A stretch of 64,000 nt of DNA, taken from the NCBI GenBank assembly GCA_964203275.1, contig CAXNMF010000002.1:186001-250000 (forward strand). Reading direction: 5' to 3'. Of the stretch, positions 34,239 to 43,604 are shown piece by piece. The stretch is from Ga0077527 sp945862135. GTDB taxonomy: Bacteria > Pseudomonadota > Gammaproteobacteria > Burkholderiales > SG8-41. Position 1 is the first letter of the stretch. Each line of letters starts with the position of its first letter. The position numbers were made by a program, and so were the translations under genes. The notes under the pieces were generated by a model. It had not been told where the DNA came from. It searched no databases and saw only the letters and a list, made by a program, of their open reading frames with translations.

Positions 34239-34943
34239 TTGAGCTGGTTGCGAGGTTTATTTCAGCGTAAGCCGATGCTGGGCGTTGAGCAAGCACTGGC
34301 GCTCGCAGCCTATCGTTCTCATTCACCGGTTCCCGCGAGCTCGCCGCTGGATTCGCTGCGGTTTGTCGTCGCTGATGTGGAAACTACCGGCCTCAATCCG
34401 TTTTCCGATCAGTTGATATCAATCGGTGCGGTCGAGATTCTTGACAGCAGGATTCTTCTCAGCAGTGGTTTCGAGATTGTTTTCCGTCAGCCTCAGGCGA
34501 GCGCCAATGCCAACATACTGATACATGGCATCGACGGCACCACGCAGATGGAGGGCGTTGAGCCTGCTGCAGCTTCATTGCTTTTTCTGGATTATGCGAA
34601 GAATGCGCCTCTGGTGGGATTTCATGCGGACTTTGACCGCCTGATGATTGATCGCGCATTGAAAAAATCCATCGGCTGCGCGCCTTCCAATCCCTGGCTG
34701 GATCTGGCCTATTTGGCGCCTGCAGTGATGCCGGAACCGGAGCGCCGATTGCCTCAAGGGCTTGATGAATGGATGGACAGATTCGGCATTGCCAATCTGT
34801 CTCGCCATAACGCTCTGGCCGACGCCCTCGCCACTGCGCAGTTGTTGCAGGTTGTTCTGGCTGAGGCCATGAAACAGGGCATTACCACCTTGGCCGGATT
34901 GATCAAACTTGAGCAGGACCAGCGCTGGCTCAGGCATCGCTGA
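34239..34943 (+). CDS. DnaQ-like 3'-5' exonuclease
   Basis: A 234-residue DEDDh-type exonuclease: ExoI VVADVETTGLNPFSDQLISIGAV, ExoII GFHADFDRLM, ExoIII HNALADALATAQL. It resembles the epsilon-like exonuclease encoded next to DUF294 proteins rather than replicative DnaQ, and has a 35-residue basic N-terminal extension. The start is TTG with GAGG 9 nt upstream; M13 is the first in-frame ATG. A single nucleotide signal or repair substrate cannot be assigned. Confidence 0.85.
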   Translation: MSWLRGLFQRKPMLGVEQALALAAYRSHSPVPASSPLDSLRFVVADVETTGLNPFSDQLISIGAVEILDSRILLSSGFEIVFRQPQASANANILIHGIDGTTQMEGVEPAAASLLFLDYAKNAPLVGFHADFDRLMIDRALKKSIGCAPSNPWLDLAYLAPAVMPEPERRLPQGLDEWMDRFGIANLSRHNALADALATAQLLQVVLAEAMKQGITTLAGLIKLEQDQRWLRHR

Positions 34944-35184
34944 TCCTGGTTGCTGCCGAACGATGTCCTGATGATGTTGCAGGTGCATTGTCCGCAGAGG
35001 TCAGTAACATGACCGGGCATCAACAGTCGAGACATCCCGCAGTCAGTCAGGTTTGATTTTCTGCAATATGATCATGCAGACCCTCATCAACTTTTTATCA
35101 GTCATCTCCGATGTGTTGTAATTCGGGCGGGCCGTTTGATAATGACAAAAACTAGCCTCATCTGATATTTCATAATGCGAACCA

Positions 35185-37272
35185 ATGGATAACCTGCAGC
35201 CATTACTCAATCCCGCATCCATCGCCATTCTCGGGGCATCAGCCGAACTGAATAAAGTCAACGGCCGTACTCTGCGTTTCCTGATCGAGAAGGGTTACCG
35301 GGGACGCATTTTTCCGGTCAATCCAAAATATGAAACGATTGCCGGACTTCGCTGCTATCCGGACGTGGCTTCGCTGCCGGAAGCGCCAGACCTCGCAGTC
35401 ATTGCAGTTCCAGCGGCGCATGTGTTGTCCTCGGTCCGCGAACTTGGAAAACGGGGCGGTCATGCTGCTGTGATTTTCAGCTCAGGCTTTGCCGAAATGG
35501 GCGAGCAGGGACGAAAACTTGAAAATGGAATTTCTGCCGCTGCGTATGAGGCCGGCATCCGTTTGTGTGGTCCAAATTGCCTGGGATTGATCAATGCCTG
35601 GGAGCAGGTAATTGCGACTTTTGGACAGTTTGCCGAAGGCCCGACGCTTCCAGGTCCGGTGGCCTTTGTCACCCAGTCGGGCGCTTTCGGCACCGCCATC
35701 GCCGCTTTGGCACGCCGGCGCTCGCTGGGGCTCGGTTATTTCATCAATACCGGCAATGAATGCGATGTTGATTTTGTGCAAATGATGCAGGCAGTGCTGG
35801 AGGACAAGCGCATACGTGTTGGCGCCGGGTATCTGGAGGGTGTACGCAATGGCGCCGGACTTAAAGCACTTGCCGAAAACGCACTGGTTCTGGGAAAACC
35901 GCTGACACTGACCAAGGTAGGCCGAACTGCGGCAGGCGCAAAAGCCGCTGCTTCGCATACCGGCGCGCTCGCTGGCAGCGATGCCGTATTTGATGGTGTT
36001 ATTCGCGGCCTGGGGATTACACGGGCACGTAACGAAGAGCACATGCTCGATATCGTCGAAGTGCTCAGTACAGCGAAATTACCCGGGGGGCGAGGCATCG
36101 GTATCGTTACGCAATCCGGAGGTGCGGGTGTACTGATGGCGGATCGTGCCGAAGAAATGGGGCTGCAAGTTGCTGAACTGGCGCCTGCGACACGCGATGC
36201 ACTGGCGGCAGTCATCCCGGCTTTCGGTACTACCGTAAATCCGGTTGATGTGACGGGCCAGTTCGTTTCTGACCCTAATCTGCTGCTCGACAGCATGCGC
36301 ATCATGATGGGCGATCCGGCGGTTCATGTCGGCATCGTCTGGTTGCAGTTGATGGATGCGCATATTGATCGTCTTGTTGAAATATTCAATAAAATCAATA
36401 ATTTAATAACAAAGCCCTGGGTCGTCTGCTGGGTCGCAGCGCCGGATGCAGCATTGGTCAAAATGCGTGAGCTGGGTATAGCCGTTTTGCGCGGTGCCGA
36501 GCCTGCGGTGGATGCCGTTTCAGCCTTGGTGCGTTACGCGGAAGTTCGGCGTAACTGGCTGGCGGATGCATCGGAACGCGCGACGTTGCAGTTGCCGAAG
36601 CTCCAGTTACCGGCGCAGCCTGGCGCGGTGCCCAGCCTTGAAGGACAGGCTTTGCTCAACACCTGCGGAGTCAAGACTGCCGCTGCGAAACTGGCGACCA
36701 TTGCCGATGAAGCCGTCGCCGCGGCCGAAGCGCTGGGTTATCCGGTGGTGCTCAAAATCGAATCACCGGACATCCTGCACAAGACCGAAGCCAAAGGCGT
36801 CGTGCTGAATCTCAAGGATGCGGCGTCAGTACGTGCGGCTTTCGCGCAACTGCTTGCCAATGCCAAACAGTACAAAGTAGATGCACGGATTGCCGGCGTA
36901 CTGGTACAGGCGATGGCGCAGGGTGACGTTGAACTGGTGATCGGCCTGAAACGCGATGCCACCTTCGGTCCGGTGGTGATGGTGGGGCTGGGCGGCGTGC
37001 TGATCGAAGTGTTCAAGGATGTCGTGTTCCGCGCCGCGCCGGTTACCGAGGGTGAGGCGCTGCGCATGCTCGATGAACTGAAAAGCAAGGTGGTGCTCGA
37101 AGGTGTCCGCGGCAAGCCGCCAGTGGACAAGGCTGCGCTGGCGCGGATGGTCAGTGCAGTATCGCGTTTCGGCGCGGCAGCGGGGCCGCGGCTCGCCGAA
37201 CTCGACCTGAATCCGGTGCTCGCCGGCCCGCAAGGCGCGACGGCTGTGGATTGGCTGATGGTGTTTGATTAA
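35185..37272 (+). CDS. Acyl-CoA synthetase, ADP-forming type (acetate-CoA ligase family)
   Basis: A 695-residue protein. The CoA-binding Rossmann domain is at 5-130 (LNPASIAILGAS, IFPVNPKYE). Two succinyl-CoA-ligase-like domains follow (FVTQSGAFGTAIAALA; ASHTGALAGSDAVF with the likely phospho-His in SHTGALAG), then a C-terminal ATP-grasp domain (LGYPVVLKIESPDILHKTEAKGVV, ELDLNPVLAGP). It should activate an organic or aromatic acid to its CoA thioester with nucleoside triphosphate. The next genes are beta-oxidation enzymes, so it likely primes their substrate. An AT-rich patch lies inside the gene (36383-36410). Confidence 0.87.
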   Translation: MDNLQPLLNPASIAILGASAELNKVNGRTLRFLIEKGYRGRIFPVNPKYETIAGLRCYPDVASLPEAPDLAVIAVPAAHVLSSVRELGKRGGHAAVIFSSGFAEMGEQGRKLENGISAAAYEAGIRLCGPNCLGLINAWEQVIATFGQFAEGPTLPGPVAFVTQSGAFGTAIAALARRRSLGLGYFINTGNECDVDFVQMMQAVLEDKRIRVGAGYLEGVRNGAGLKALAENALVLGKPLTLTKVGRTAAGAKAAASHTGALAGSDAVFDGVIRGLGITRARNEEHMLDIVEVLSTAKLPGGRGIGIVTQSGGAGVLMADRAEEMGLQVAELAPATRDALAAVIPAFGTTVNPVDVTGQFVSDPNLLLDSMRIMMGDPAVHVGIVWLQLMDAHIDRLVEIFNKINNLITKPWVVCWVAAPDAALVKMRELGIAVLRGAEPAVDAVSALVRYAEVRRNWLADASERATLQLPKLQLPAQPGAVPSLEGQALLNTCGVKTAAAKLATIADEAVAAAEALGYPVVLKIESPDILHKTEAKGVVLNLKDAASVRAAFAQLLANAKQYKVDARIAGVLVQAMAQGDVELVIGLKRDATFGPVVMVGLGGVLIEVFKDVVFRAAPVTEGEALRMLDELKSKVVLEGVRGKPPVDKAALARMVSAVSRFGAAAGPRLAELDLNPVLAGPQGATAVDWLMVFD
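36383..36410 (-). repeat. AT-rich family copy 4, inside a coding region
   Basis: On the minus strand it reads AAATTATTGATTTTATTGAA, about 17 of 22 positions like the copy at 40.6 kb. It encodes EIFNKINNLITK in the acyl-CoA synthetase without breaking the frame. Base composition is far more AT-rich than the surrounding gene. Chance resemblance is possible. Confidence 0.35.
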
Positions 37273-37290
37273 TCGTAAAGGGAAGCGATC

Positions 37291-38478
37291 ATGGACTTTG
37301 AGTTACCGGAAGAACTGCGCATGTTGCGTGAAACCGTCGCCCGTTTTGTTCGCGAAGAGCTACTGCCGCTGGAGCGCGATGTCATCAAGCGTGAAGCCGA
37401 GCGCGGTCTGACCGATGCGCCGCTGATTGATCCCGATGTCGAAAAACATCTCGCTGACAAGGCTCGTGAAATCGGCCTGTACGGTATCGACGTTCCAGAG
37501 GAATACGGCGGCCAGAACATGGGCATGCTGGCCAAGGCTGTCGTCATCGAAGAACTGAAAACCAGTATCGTGCCGTTCGTGCTGCCGCCGGACAGTCCAA
37601 ACTTGTGGATGCTGCGCGAAACCTGCAAAGGCGATCAGATCCAGAAATATCTGCTGCCCTATGCCAGTGGTGACAAAAAAAGCGCGATCGCGATTTCCGA
37701 GCCGGGGGCCGGTTCTGATCCGGCAGGCATGAAGACCCGCGCCGAGTACAAAAACGGCAAATGGCTGCTCAACGGCCAGAAGATCTGGATCAGCGGCGCA
37801 CGCAAGGCGGACTTCATCATCGTCATGGCGGTGACCGATCCCGAAAAAGGTTCGCGTGGCGGCATTACCGCGTTCCTGGTCGACAAAGGTACCAAGGGAT
37901 TGTCGATTCCTTCGGTGTTCAACACGATGGGTGAACATGCGCCGTATGCGGTGTTTTTCGACAACATTGAATTGTCGGATAACCAGGTGCTGGGTGAGGT
38001 GGGCAAGGGTTTTGCACCGATGCAGAATCGGCTCGGCGTGCGTCGCATGGAAATCGCATGCCGCTCGCTGGGCTATGCCCGGCGCTGCATGGATTACATG
38101 CTGAAGCAGGCCAATGAACGCAAGACTTTCGGCGCGCTGCTGGCCGACCGCCAGCAGGTGCAGTGGTGGCTCTCGGACAGCTGGCAGGAAATGGAAATGG
38201 TGCGTTGGATCACCTGGCGCCTGGCCTGGAAGATGGACCAGGGCGGACACGATTGGCGGCGCGAAGCGGCCATGGTCAAGTTGCAGGGTAGCGAGATGAT
38301 TGCACGTGTTTCCGATCGCGCCATTCAGTTGCTGGGCGGCATGGGCGTGTCCAAGGATCTGCCTTTGGAGTACATCGCACGAGCCTGCCGCGTATTTCGT
38401 ATTTTTGAAGGGCCAAGTGAAGTGCACCGCTGGGTCATCGCCCGAGACCTGCTGCGCAACGGCATGCCCGCGGATTGA
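37291..38478 (+). CDS. Acyl-CoA dehydrogenase
   Basis: A 395-residue FAD enzyme that makes the alpha,beta double bond of an acyl-CoA. It has the N-terminal helical domain (MDFELPEELRMLRETVARFVREE), the FAD motif AISEPGAGSDPAGMKT, WISGARKADFI and the C-terminal QLLGGMGVSKDLPLEYIARACRVFRIFEGPSEV, with the catalytic Glu in FEGPSE. It follows the CoA ligase after 18 nt. Substrate range unknown; the Trp-rich stretch QQVQWWLSDSWQ may shape it. Confidence 0.92.
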   Translation: MDFELPEELRMLRETVARFVREELLPLERDVIKREAERGLTDAPLIDPDVEKHLADKAREIGLYGIDVPEEYGGQNMGMLAKAVVIEELKTSIVPFVLPPDSPNLWMLRETCKGDQIQKYLLPYASGDKKSAIAISEPGAGSDPAGMKTRAEYKNGKWLLNGQKIWISGARKADFIIVMAVTDPEKGSRGGITAFLVDKGTKGLSIPSVFNTMGEHAPYAVFFDNIELSDNQVLGEVGKGFAPMQNRLGVRRMEIACRSLGYARRCMDYMLKQANERKTFGALLADRQQVQWWLSDSWQEMEMVRWITWRLAWKMDQGGHDWRREAAMVKLQGSEMIARVSDRAIQLLGGMGVSKDLPLEYIARACRVFRIFEGPSEVHRWVIARDLLRNGMPAD

Positions 38479-39727
38479 GCGCCGCAACTCGCGTTTCTGC
38501 GCTGGCGCCGTTCAGGGTCCGCAGTTTCCGATTCCAGTGGCCATCCGATCTCGCCGCCTCTTGGGCGTTCGAGATGGAGACGCTGATCCTTGGCTGGTAC
38601 ATCCTGGTCGAAACCGGCTCGGTGTTCCTGCTGACGGTGTTTGCGTCGCTGCAGTATGTCGGTACGCTGTTGTCGCCGTTGATTGGCGTAGCAGGTCATC
38701 GCCACGGCAACAAGCGAGTGTTCTGCGCGATGCGCGGATTTTATCTGGTGTTGGCCCTGTTGCTGACGACTCTGGCTTTAAGCGGAACGCTGCAGCCCCT
38801 CCACGTGTTCGTGATTACTGCACTGATGGGGCTGGTGAGGCCTTCCGATCTGGTGATCAGGCATTCGCTGATCGGCGAAACGCTGCCGGTTGGCCAGTTT
38901 GTCGGGGCGGCGAGCATCTCTCGAACGACTCAGGATTCGGCGCGGGTGATGGGCGCGTTAAGCGGAGCAGGGCTGGTTGCAACGCTGGGGGTCGGTATGG
39001 CCTATGTGGTCGTCACGGCTTTTTACATGGCCAGCTTGCTGTTGACCCTGGGTGTATCAGCCACTCGTCCACAACCTTCAAGTACAGGCCTGCCGGGAAG
39101 AACTTCCGTGTTGCATGATCTTCGGGAAGGGCTCTCCTATGTCTGGAATACGCCGCCCTTGCTTGCCGCCATCTGGCTTGCACTGCTGGTCAATCTGACC
39201 GCGTTTCCGCTGGTCAATGGCCTGTTGCCCTATGTGGCCAAAAGATCTATTTAACCGACCAGACCGGACTCGGCTATATGGTTGCCGGCTTTGCCGGCGG
39301 TGCGCTGATCGGTTCGCTGTTTCTGACGCGCTTTGCCCATTCGGTAAGGCCTGCACGGATGATGGTTGGCGGTTGCGTGGTTTGGTACGCACTGACTTTG
39401 CTGTTTTCGCAGATGCAAAGCCTCGGCGCAGGTATCGTGATGTTGCTGCTGGCAGGATTGGCACAGAGTCTGGGGATGGTGTCGATGGCGGCGATGCTGC
39501 TGCGCAGTTCCGAGGAGCGTTTCCGCAGTCGGGTCATGGGCATCCGCATGCTGGCCATCTATACGCTGCCGCTGGGGTTGCTGGCTTCGGGCCCGTTGAT
39601 CGAGCATTACGGATTCCGTGCCATGGCGACTGCCTATTGTCTGTTCGGGCTTGCGCTGACGCTTTGGATTGGCGTGCGTTGGCGTCGTCATGTCTGGCAT
39701 TCCGCAGCACCAGCCAACCGAATGTGA
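38475..39727 (+). pseudogene. MFS transporter with a single-base frameshift
   Basis: Two reading frames together encode one 12-span major facilitator of about 417 residues. The first (38475-39254) begins with TTG overlapping the acyl-CoA dehydrogenase stop and runs to VNGLLPYVAKRSI. The second continues as IYLTDQTGLGYMVAGFAGG to 39727. The break lies at the AAAA run 39240-39243: one more A would give a continuous VAKKIYLTDQ. It could be a homopolymer sequencing error, a true frameshift, or a -1 slip on AAAAG. Sitting in an acyl-CoA operon, it may move the acid substrate. The call of a broken gene is provisional. Confidence 0.75.
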
Positions 39728-39807
39728 AGCCGCGCCGCGACGGGTGGCATCGGTTAAAATAGCGGGCCATTCGAACGACTGGCTTTACACATTGTGAACA
39801 CACGGGG

Positions 39808-40617
39808 ATGACCATGAACGCACCGCAAACCATGACTGACCGCCTGCTTGCCGAGAAAAAAGACGGCATAGGCTGGATCACTTTTAATAACCCGGCACGC
39901 CATAATGCGGTCTCGTTCGAGATGTGGCAGGCCTTACCAATCGTGCTGGCCAATTTTGCTGCCGATCCCGAGGTCGGCGTCATTGTGCTGAAGGGCGCAG
40001 GCGAAAAGGCGTTTGTTGCCGGCGCCGACATTTCGCAATTCAAGGAAAAGCGCAGCAGTGAAGATGCTGTGCTGGCTTACAACAAGGCGGCTGACGATGC
40101 GGGTAAGGCGCTGCAGGAGTGCCCGAAGCCGACCATCGCGATGGTGCGCGGCTATTGTATCGGCGGCGGCACTGCGATTGCCGTCAACTGCGACATTCGT
40201 ATTGTTTCCGATGATGCCAAGTTCGGCGTGCCTGCCGGCAAGCTGGGTTTGGGTTATCGCTTTGTCGGCATCAAGCGTCTGGCCGATATCGTCGGTCCGG
40301 CGTTTACCGCAGAAATCTTTTTCACTGCACGTCAGTTCAATGCACAGGAAGCACTGCAGATGAATCTCGTGAATCGCGTGGTTGCGGCTGCAGATCTGGA
40401 GCAATACACGGTTGATTACGCCAAGACCATCGCCGGCAATGCGCCGTTGACACTGGCCTCGGTGAAGGCGTCACTGATTGAATACGGTAAAGAGCCTGCA
40501 AAACGCGATCTCGACCGGCTGCAGAAGATGGTTGACGTCTGCTACAAGAGCGAGGACTACAAGGAAGGCCAGGCGGCATTTGCGGAGAAGCGCAAGCCGG
40601 TGTTCAAGGGTAAGTAG
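39808..40617 (+). CDS. Enoyl-CoA hydratase/isomerase family protein
   Basis: A 269-residue crotonase-fold protein: KGAGEKAFVAGADISQF and YCIGGGTAIAVNCDIRIVSDDAKFGVPAGKLGLGYR form the oxyanion-hole loops. The two acid-base Glu of classical enoyl-CoA hydratase (GGGCE and GQPE) fall on Ala here (GGGTA and GVPA), so simple hydration is uncertain. Start ATG 39808 or 39814, after CACGGGG. It lies 80 nt after the MFS gene and before the 3-hydroxyacyl-CoA dehydrogenase gene. Confidence 0.88.
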   Translation: MTMNAPQTMTDRLLAEKKDGIGWITFNNPARHNAVSFEMWQALPIVLANFAADPEVGVIVLKGAGEKAFVAGADISQFKEKRSSEDAVLAYNKAADDAGKALQECPKPTIAMVRGYCIGGGTAIAVNCDIRIVSDDAKFGVPAGKLGLGYRFVGIKRLADIVGPAFTAEIFFTARQFNAQEALQMNLVNRVVAAADLEQYTVDYAKTIAGNAPLTLASVKASLIEYGKEPAKRDLDRLQKMVDVCYKSEDYKEGQAAFAEKRKPVFKGK

Positions 40618-40620
40618 CAT

Positions 40621-40648
40621 TAAGATATTGTTTTTATTGACTTATTAG
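40621..40648 (+). repeat. AT-rich interrupted palindrome family, copy 5
   Basis: TAAGATATTGTTTTTATTGA followed by CTTATTAG occupies the 42-nt gap between the hydratase-like gene and the dehydrogenase gene, just before the latter's ribosome site (TTAGGAACG). Confidence 0.5.
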
Positions 40649-40659
40649 GAACGATCATT

Positions 40660-42189
40660 ATGGGTGTTGATGCCAACCGTGCCGATCTATGTATCGGCGT
40701 AATCGGGACCGGCGCCATGGGCCGCGGCATTGTGCAAGTTGCCGCTGCCGGTGGAATGCATGTGCTGATGATGGATACGCGTGCCGGCGCTGCTGATGAG
40801 GCGCGCGATTTCGTTGCGAAGATGCTGGGCAGGGCGGCCGAGAAGGGCAGCATGACAGCGGCAGATGCCGATGCCGCTACGGCGCGCATCAAGGTCGCGC
40901 AGTCGCTGGCTGAATTCAAGACTTGCCACATGGTCGTTGAGGCGATTGTGGAAAACCTCGATGCCAAGCGCGCGTTGTTCGGTGAATTGGAAGATATCGT
41001 TACCCCGGATTGCATTCTTGCCACAAACACCTCGTCGATGTCGGTCACGACCATCGCGGCCAAACTGAAAACGCCACAGCGATTTGCCGGATTCCATTTT
41101 TTCAATCCGGTGCCGCTGATGAAGCTGGTTGAAGTCATCGATGGATTGCAGACCGAGAACTGGGTTTCCGAAGCATTGATGGTCATCGGCAAGCGCATGA
41201 CACGCGAACCGGTGCGGCTGACGGATGCGCCGGGCTTTCTGGTCAATCAGGTCGGCCGCGGCTTCACGCTGGAGGCCTCGCATCTGGTTTATGAAGGCGT
41301 GTCCAATTTTGTCGATGTCGATCGCGTGATGCGCGATGTCGGTGGTTTCCGCATGGGGCCTTTTGAACTGATGGAACTGACCGGCCTTGATGTGACCCAG
41401 CCGGCATCAGTGCTGATCTACAACCAGTTTTTCCAGGAACAGCGTTACCGTCCAAGCCTGATCATGCAGTCCCGCTATGAGGCGGGGGTGCTTGGTCGCA
41501 AGAGTAAGAAGGGCTTTTACAACTACGATGCGGAAATGAAACCCATCGTCGCGCCGGAAGCACCGGCGCCGACGACCCGTCCTGACAGCGTCTGGGTCAG
41601 CAAAGTCGAGCCGCAAGGCTATGAAGTGCTGACCGCGCTGCTGACCAAGCTGGGCGCCAATATCGAAACCGGTGCCAAGCCTTCGGCCAAGGCGCTGATC
41701 CTTGTGACTCCAGTTGGGAAAGATGCCACCAGCTGTGCGGTGGAAGAGGGCCTTGATCCGAAGCGCACGGTAGCAGTCGACACGCTGTTCCCGATGGTCA
41801 AGCGTCGCACCATAATGGGCACTCCATTGACTGAGGCATCAGTCAAGGAGGCCGCACACGGTCTGCTGGCTTCCGATGGTGTTCCGGTGACGGTTTGCCG
41901 CGACAGCCCGGGATTCATCGCGCAGCGTATCGTGGCGATGATCGTCAACATCGGTTGTTCGATTGCGCAAAGCCGCACTGCGCAGCCGTCTGACATCGAC
42001 AAGGCGGTCACGCTGGGTCTAAATTACCCGAATGGCCCGCTGAAATTCGGCGACGTGGTCGGCGTTGAGAAAATCCATCGCGTGCTCGCCAACATGAACT
42101 CGCTGTATGCCGATCCGCGTTACCGTCCGAACATCTGGATGACTCGCCGAGCCAAGCTCGGCGTTTCACTGCTGACTCCCGAACCCTGA
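40660..42189 (+). CDS. 3-hydroxyacyl-CoA dehydrogenase (PaaH-like, two C-terminal domains)
   Basis: A 509-residue enzyme: NAD-binding VIGTGAMGRGIVQVAA near residue 15, the ATNTSSMSVTTIA and GFHFFNPVPLMKLVEV motifs with the catalytic His, a first C-terminal domain beginning DAPGFLVNQVGRGFTLEA and a second one beginning DSPGFIAQRIVAMIVNI. This double-domain form is that of phenylacetate-pathway PaaH/PaaC and long 3-hydroxybutyryl-CoA dehydrogenases. It oxidises the 3-hydroxyacyl-CoA. Thiolase follows after 20 nt. Confidence 0.93.
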   Translation: MGVDANRADLCIGVIGTGAMGRGIVQVAAAGGMHVLMMDTRAGAADEARDFVAKMLGRAAEKGSMTAADADAATARIKVAQSLAEFKTCHMVVEAIVENLDAKRALFGELEDIVTPDCILATNTSSMSVTTIAAKLKTPQRFAGFHFFNPVPLMKLVEVIDGLQTENWVSEALMVIGKRMTREPVRLTDAPGFLVNQVGRGFTLEASHLVYEGVSNFVDVDRVMRDVGGFRMGPFELMELTGLDVTQPASVLIYNQFFQEQRYRPSLIMQSRYEAGVLGRKSKKGFYNYDAEMKPIVAPEAPAPTTRPDSVWVSKVEPQGYEVLTALLTKLGANIETGAKPSAKALILVTPVGKDATSCAVEEGLDPKRTVAVDTLFPMVKRRTIMGTPLTEASVKEAAHGLLASDGVPVTVCRDSPGFIAQRIVAMIVNIGCSIAQSRTAQPSDIDKAVTLGLNYPNGPLKFGDVVGVEKIHRVLANMNSLYADPRYRPNIWMTRRAKLGVSLLTPEP

Positions 42190-42209
42190 TCATTCAAGAG
42201 GAATAAATC

Positions 42210-43412
42210 ATGCTCGACGCCTATATTTACGAAGGACTGCGCACCCCTTTTGGCCGCCATGGCGGTTCGCTGGCCAAGGTTCGCCCCGATGACCTGCTCG
42301 CTGAAGTGATGAAGAGTGTCATGGCGAAATCGAAATTCAAGATTGAACAGGTCGAGGACATAATCGTCGGCTGCGCCAACCAGAGTGGTGAAGACAGCCG
42401 CTGCGTGGCACGCCATGCCGGTCTGTCCGCGGGCTTCCCGATCGAAATACCCGGCACCGTCCTGCAGCGCAACTGCGCCAGCGGCTTGGGTGCACTGGCT
42501 CACGCCGCGCATTCAATCACAGCGGGCGAAGGCGATGTGTTCATCGTGGCCGGTGTTGAAAGCATGAGCCGCTCCCCGATCGTGATGAGCCGCGCTGAAA
42601 GTGCATTTGACCGCGGCATCAAGTTTTTCGACAGCACGATCGGCCCACGTTTCTCGAATCCGAAGCTGACCAAGCAGTTCGGCGATCCGCAAATGCCGCA
42701 AACTGCAGACAATCTAGCCCGTGAATACAACATCAGCCGCGAAGAAGCGGACATGTTCGCGGTTGCTTCACAAACGAAATTCGCGACGGCGAAAGGCGAA
42801 GGCTTCTTTGCCGGGGAAATCGCCCCGGTCGAAATGCCTGCTTCCCGCAAAGGTCCTGTGCCGCCGGTCGCTGAAGACGAACATCCGCGTCCCGGTACCG
42901 ATATGGCGACTCTGGCCAAGATGAAATCCCTTTACGAAGGTGGCGTCACCACAGCAGGGAATGCATCAGGCGTGAATGACGGCGCAATTGCGTTGATCGT
43001 TGGTTCACTTGCTGCTGGTGAAAAAGCCGGTGCAAAACCGATCGCTCGCGTGATCTCGACGGCAGCTATGGGCGTGCCGCCGCACATCATGGGTATCGGC
43101 CCTGTTGCCGCTTCGAAAAAGGCCTTGGCGCGCGTCGGCCTGACAGTGAAGGACATGGACGTCATCGAAATCAATGAGGCGTTTGCGACGCAGGTTCTGT
43201 CGTGCCTTAAAGGACTCGGCGTTGCTCTTGACGACAAACGCGTCAACCCCAACGGCGGCGCCATTGCCGTTGGCCATCCGCTGGGTGCATCCGGGGCCCG
43301 AATCGCGCTTACTGCAGCTCGTCAGCTGCAGCGTACCGGCGGCAAATATGCTCTGGTTTCGCTTTGCATTGGCGGCGGGCAGGGGATGGCTGCGGTAATC
43401 GAGCGCGTCTAA
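42210..43412 (+). CDS. Acetyl-CoA acyltransferase (thiolase, PcaF/PaaJ-like)
   Basis: A 400-residue thiolase. The nucleophilic Cys is in QRNCASGLGAL, the His in EINEAFATQ and GGAIAVGHPLGASGAR, and the second Cys in SLCIGGGQGMA. It starts like beta-ketoadipyl-CoA thiolases (DAYIYEGLRTPFGRHGG). It cleaves a 3-ketoacyl-CoA with CoA and completes the degradation cycle formed by the four preceding enzymes. Start follows AAGAGGAATAA. Confidence 0.95.
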   Translation: MLDAYIYEGLRTPFGRHGGSLAKVRPDDLLAEVMKSVMAKSKFKIEQVEDIIVGCANQSGEDSRCVARHAGLSAGFPIEIPGTVLQRNCASGLGALAHAAHSITAGEGDVFIVAGVESMSRSPIVMSRAESAFDRGIKFFDSTIGPRFSNPKLTKQFGDPQMPQTADNLAREYNISREEADMFAVASQTKFATAKGEGFFAGEIAPVEMPASRKGPVPPVAEDEHPRPGTDMATLAKMKSLYEGGVTTAGNASGVNDGAIALIVGSLAAGEKAGAKPIARVISTAAMGVPPHIMGIGPVAASKKALARVGLTVKDMDVIEINEAFATQVLSCLKGLGVALDDKRVNPNGGAIAVGHPLGASGARIALTAARQLQRTGGKYALVSLCIGGGQGMAAVIERV

Positions 43413-43426
43413 GACAACTTGGGGCA

Positions 43427-43459
43427 TTTGGCACAATGACGCTAAGTCATTGTGCCAAA
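43427..43459. terminator. Long perfect stem-loop after the thiolase gene
   Basis: TTTGGCACAATGAC (43427-43440) pairs exactly with 43446-43459 around a GCTAA loop. There is no clear T-run after the 3' arm, so it may be a factor-assisted terminator or an mRNA 3'-end protector rather than a classical intrinsic terminator. Confidence 0.6.
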
Positions 43460-43520
43460 ATACCTATTCCTGTCACTCATTTTGGCGTCTAGTGAGTCTG
43501 TGAGAGGAAAACCTTCCAAA

Positions 43521-43604
43521 ATGTTAGATTTGAAAGCTCTGAACCGGAAGACCATACTTTCCATCGTCTTCACCACAGGGCGGTCAGGAGCTGACCGTGA
43601 ATGA
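43521..43604 (+). CDS. Possible 27-aa upstream peptide
   Basis: An ATG preceded by GAGAGGA (12 nt spacing) opens a 27-codon frame, MLDLKALNRKTILSIVFTTG onward. Its TGA overlaps the GTG start of the next gene, which suggests translational coupling. No family is recognised and chance is quite possible. Confidence 0.25.
   Translation: MLDLKALNRKTILSIVFTTGRSGADRE

Noticed and set aside
34944..35184. Gap before the acyl-CoA synthetase gene
   Set aside because: Read on both strands; no tRNA, convincing small gene, terminator or clear promoter pair was found.
37360..38487. 375-codon minus-strand frame opposite the acyl-CoA dehydrogenase gene
   Set aside because: Antisense shadow of a well-conserved gene; the translation has no recognisable domain.
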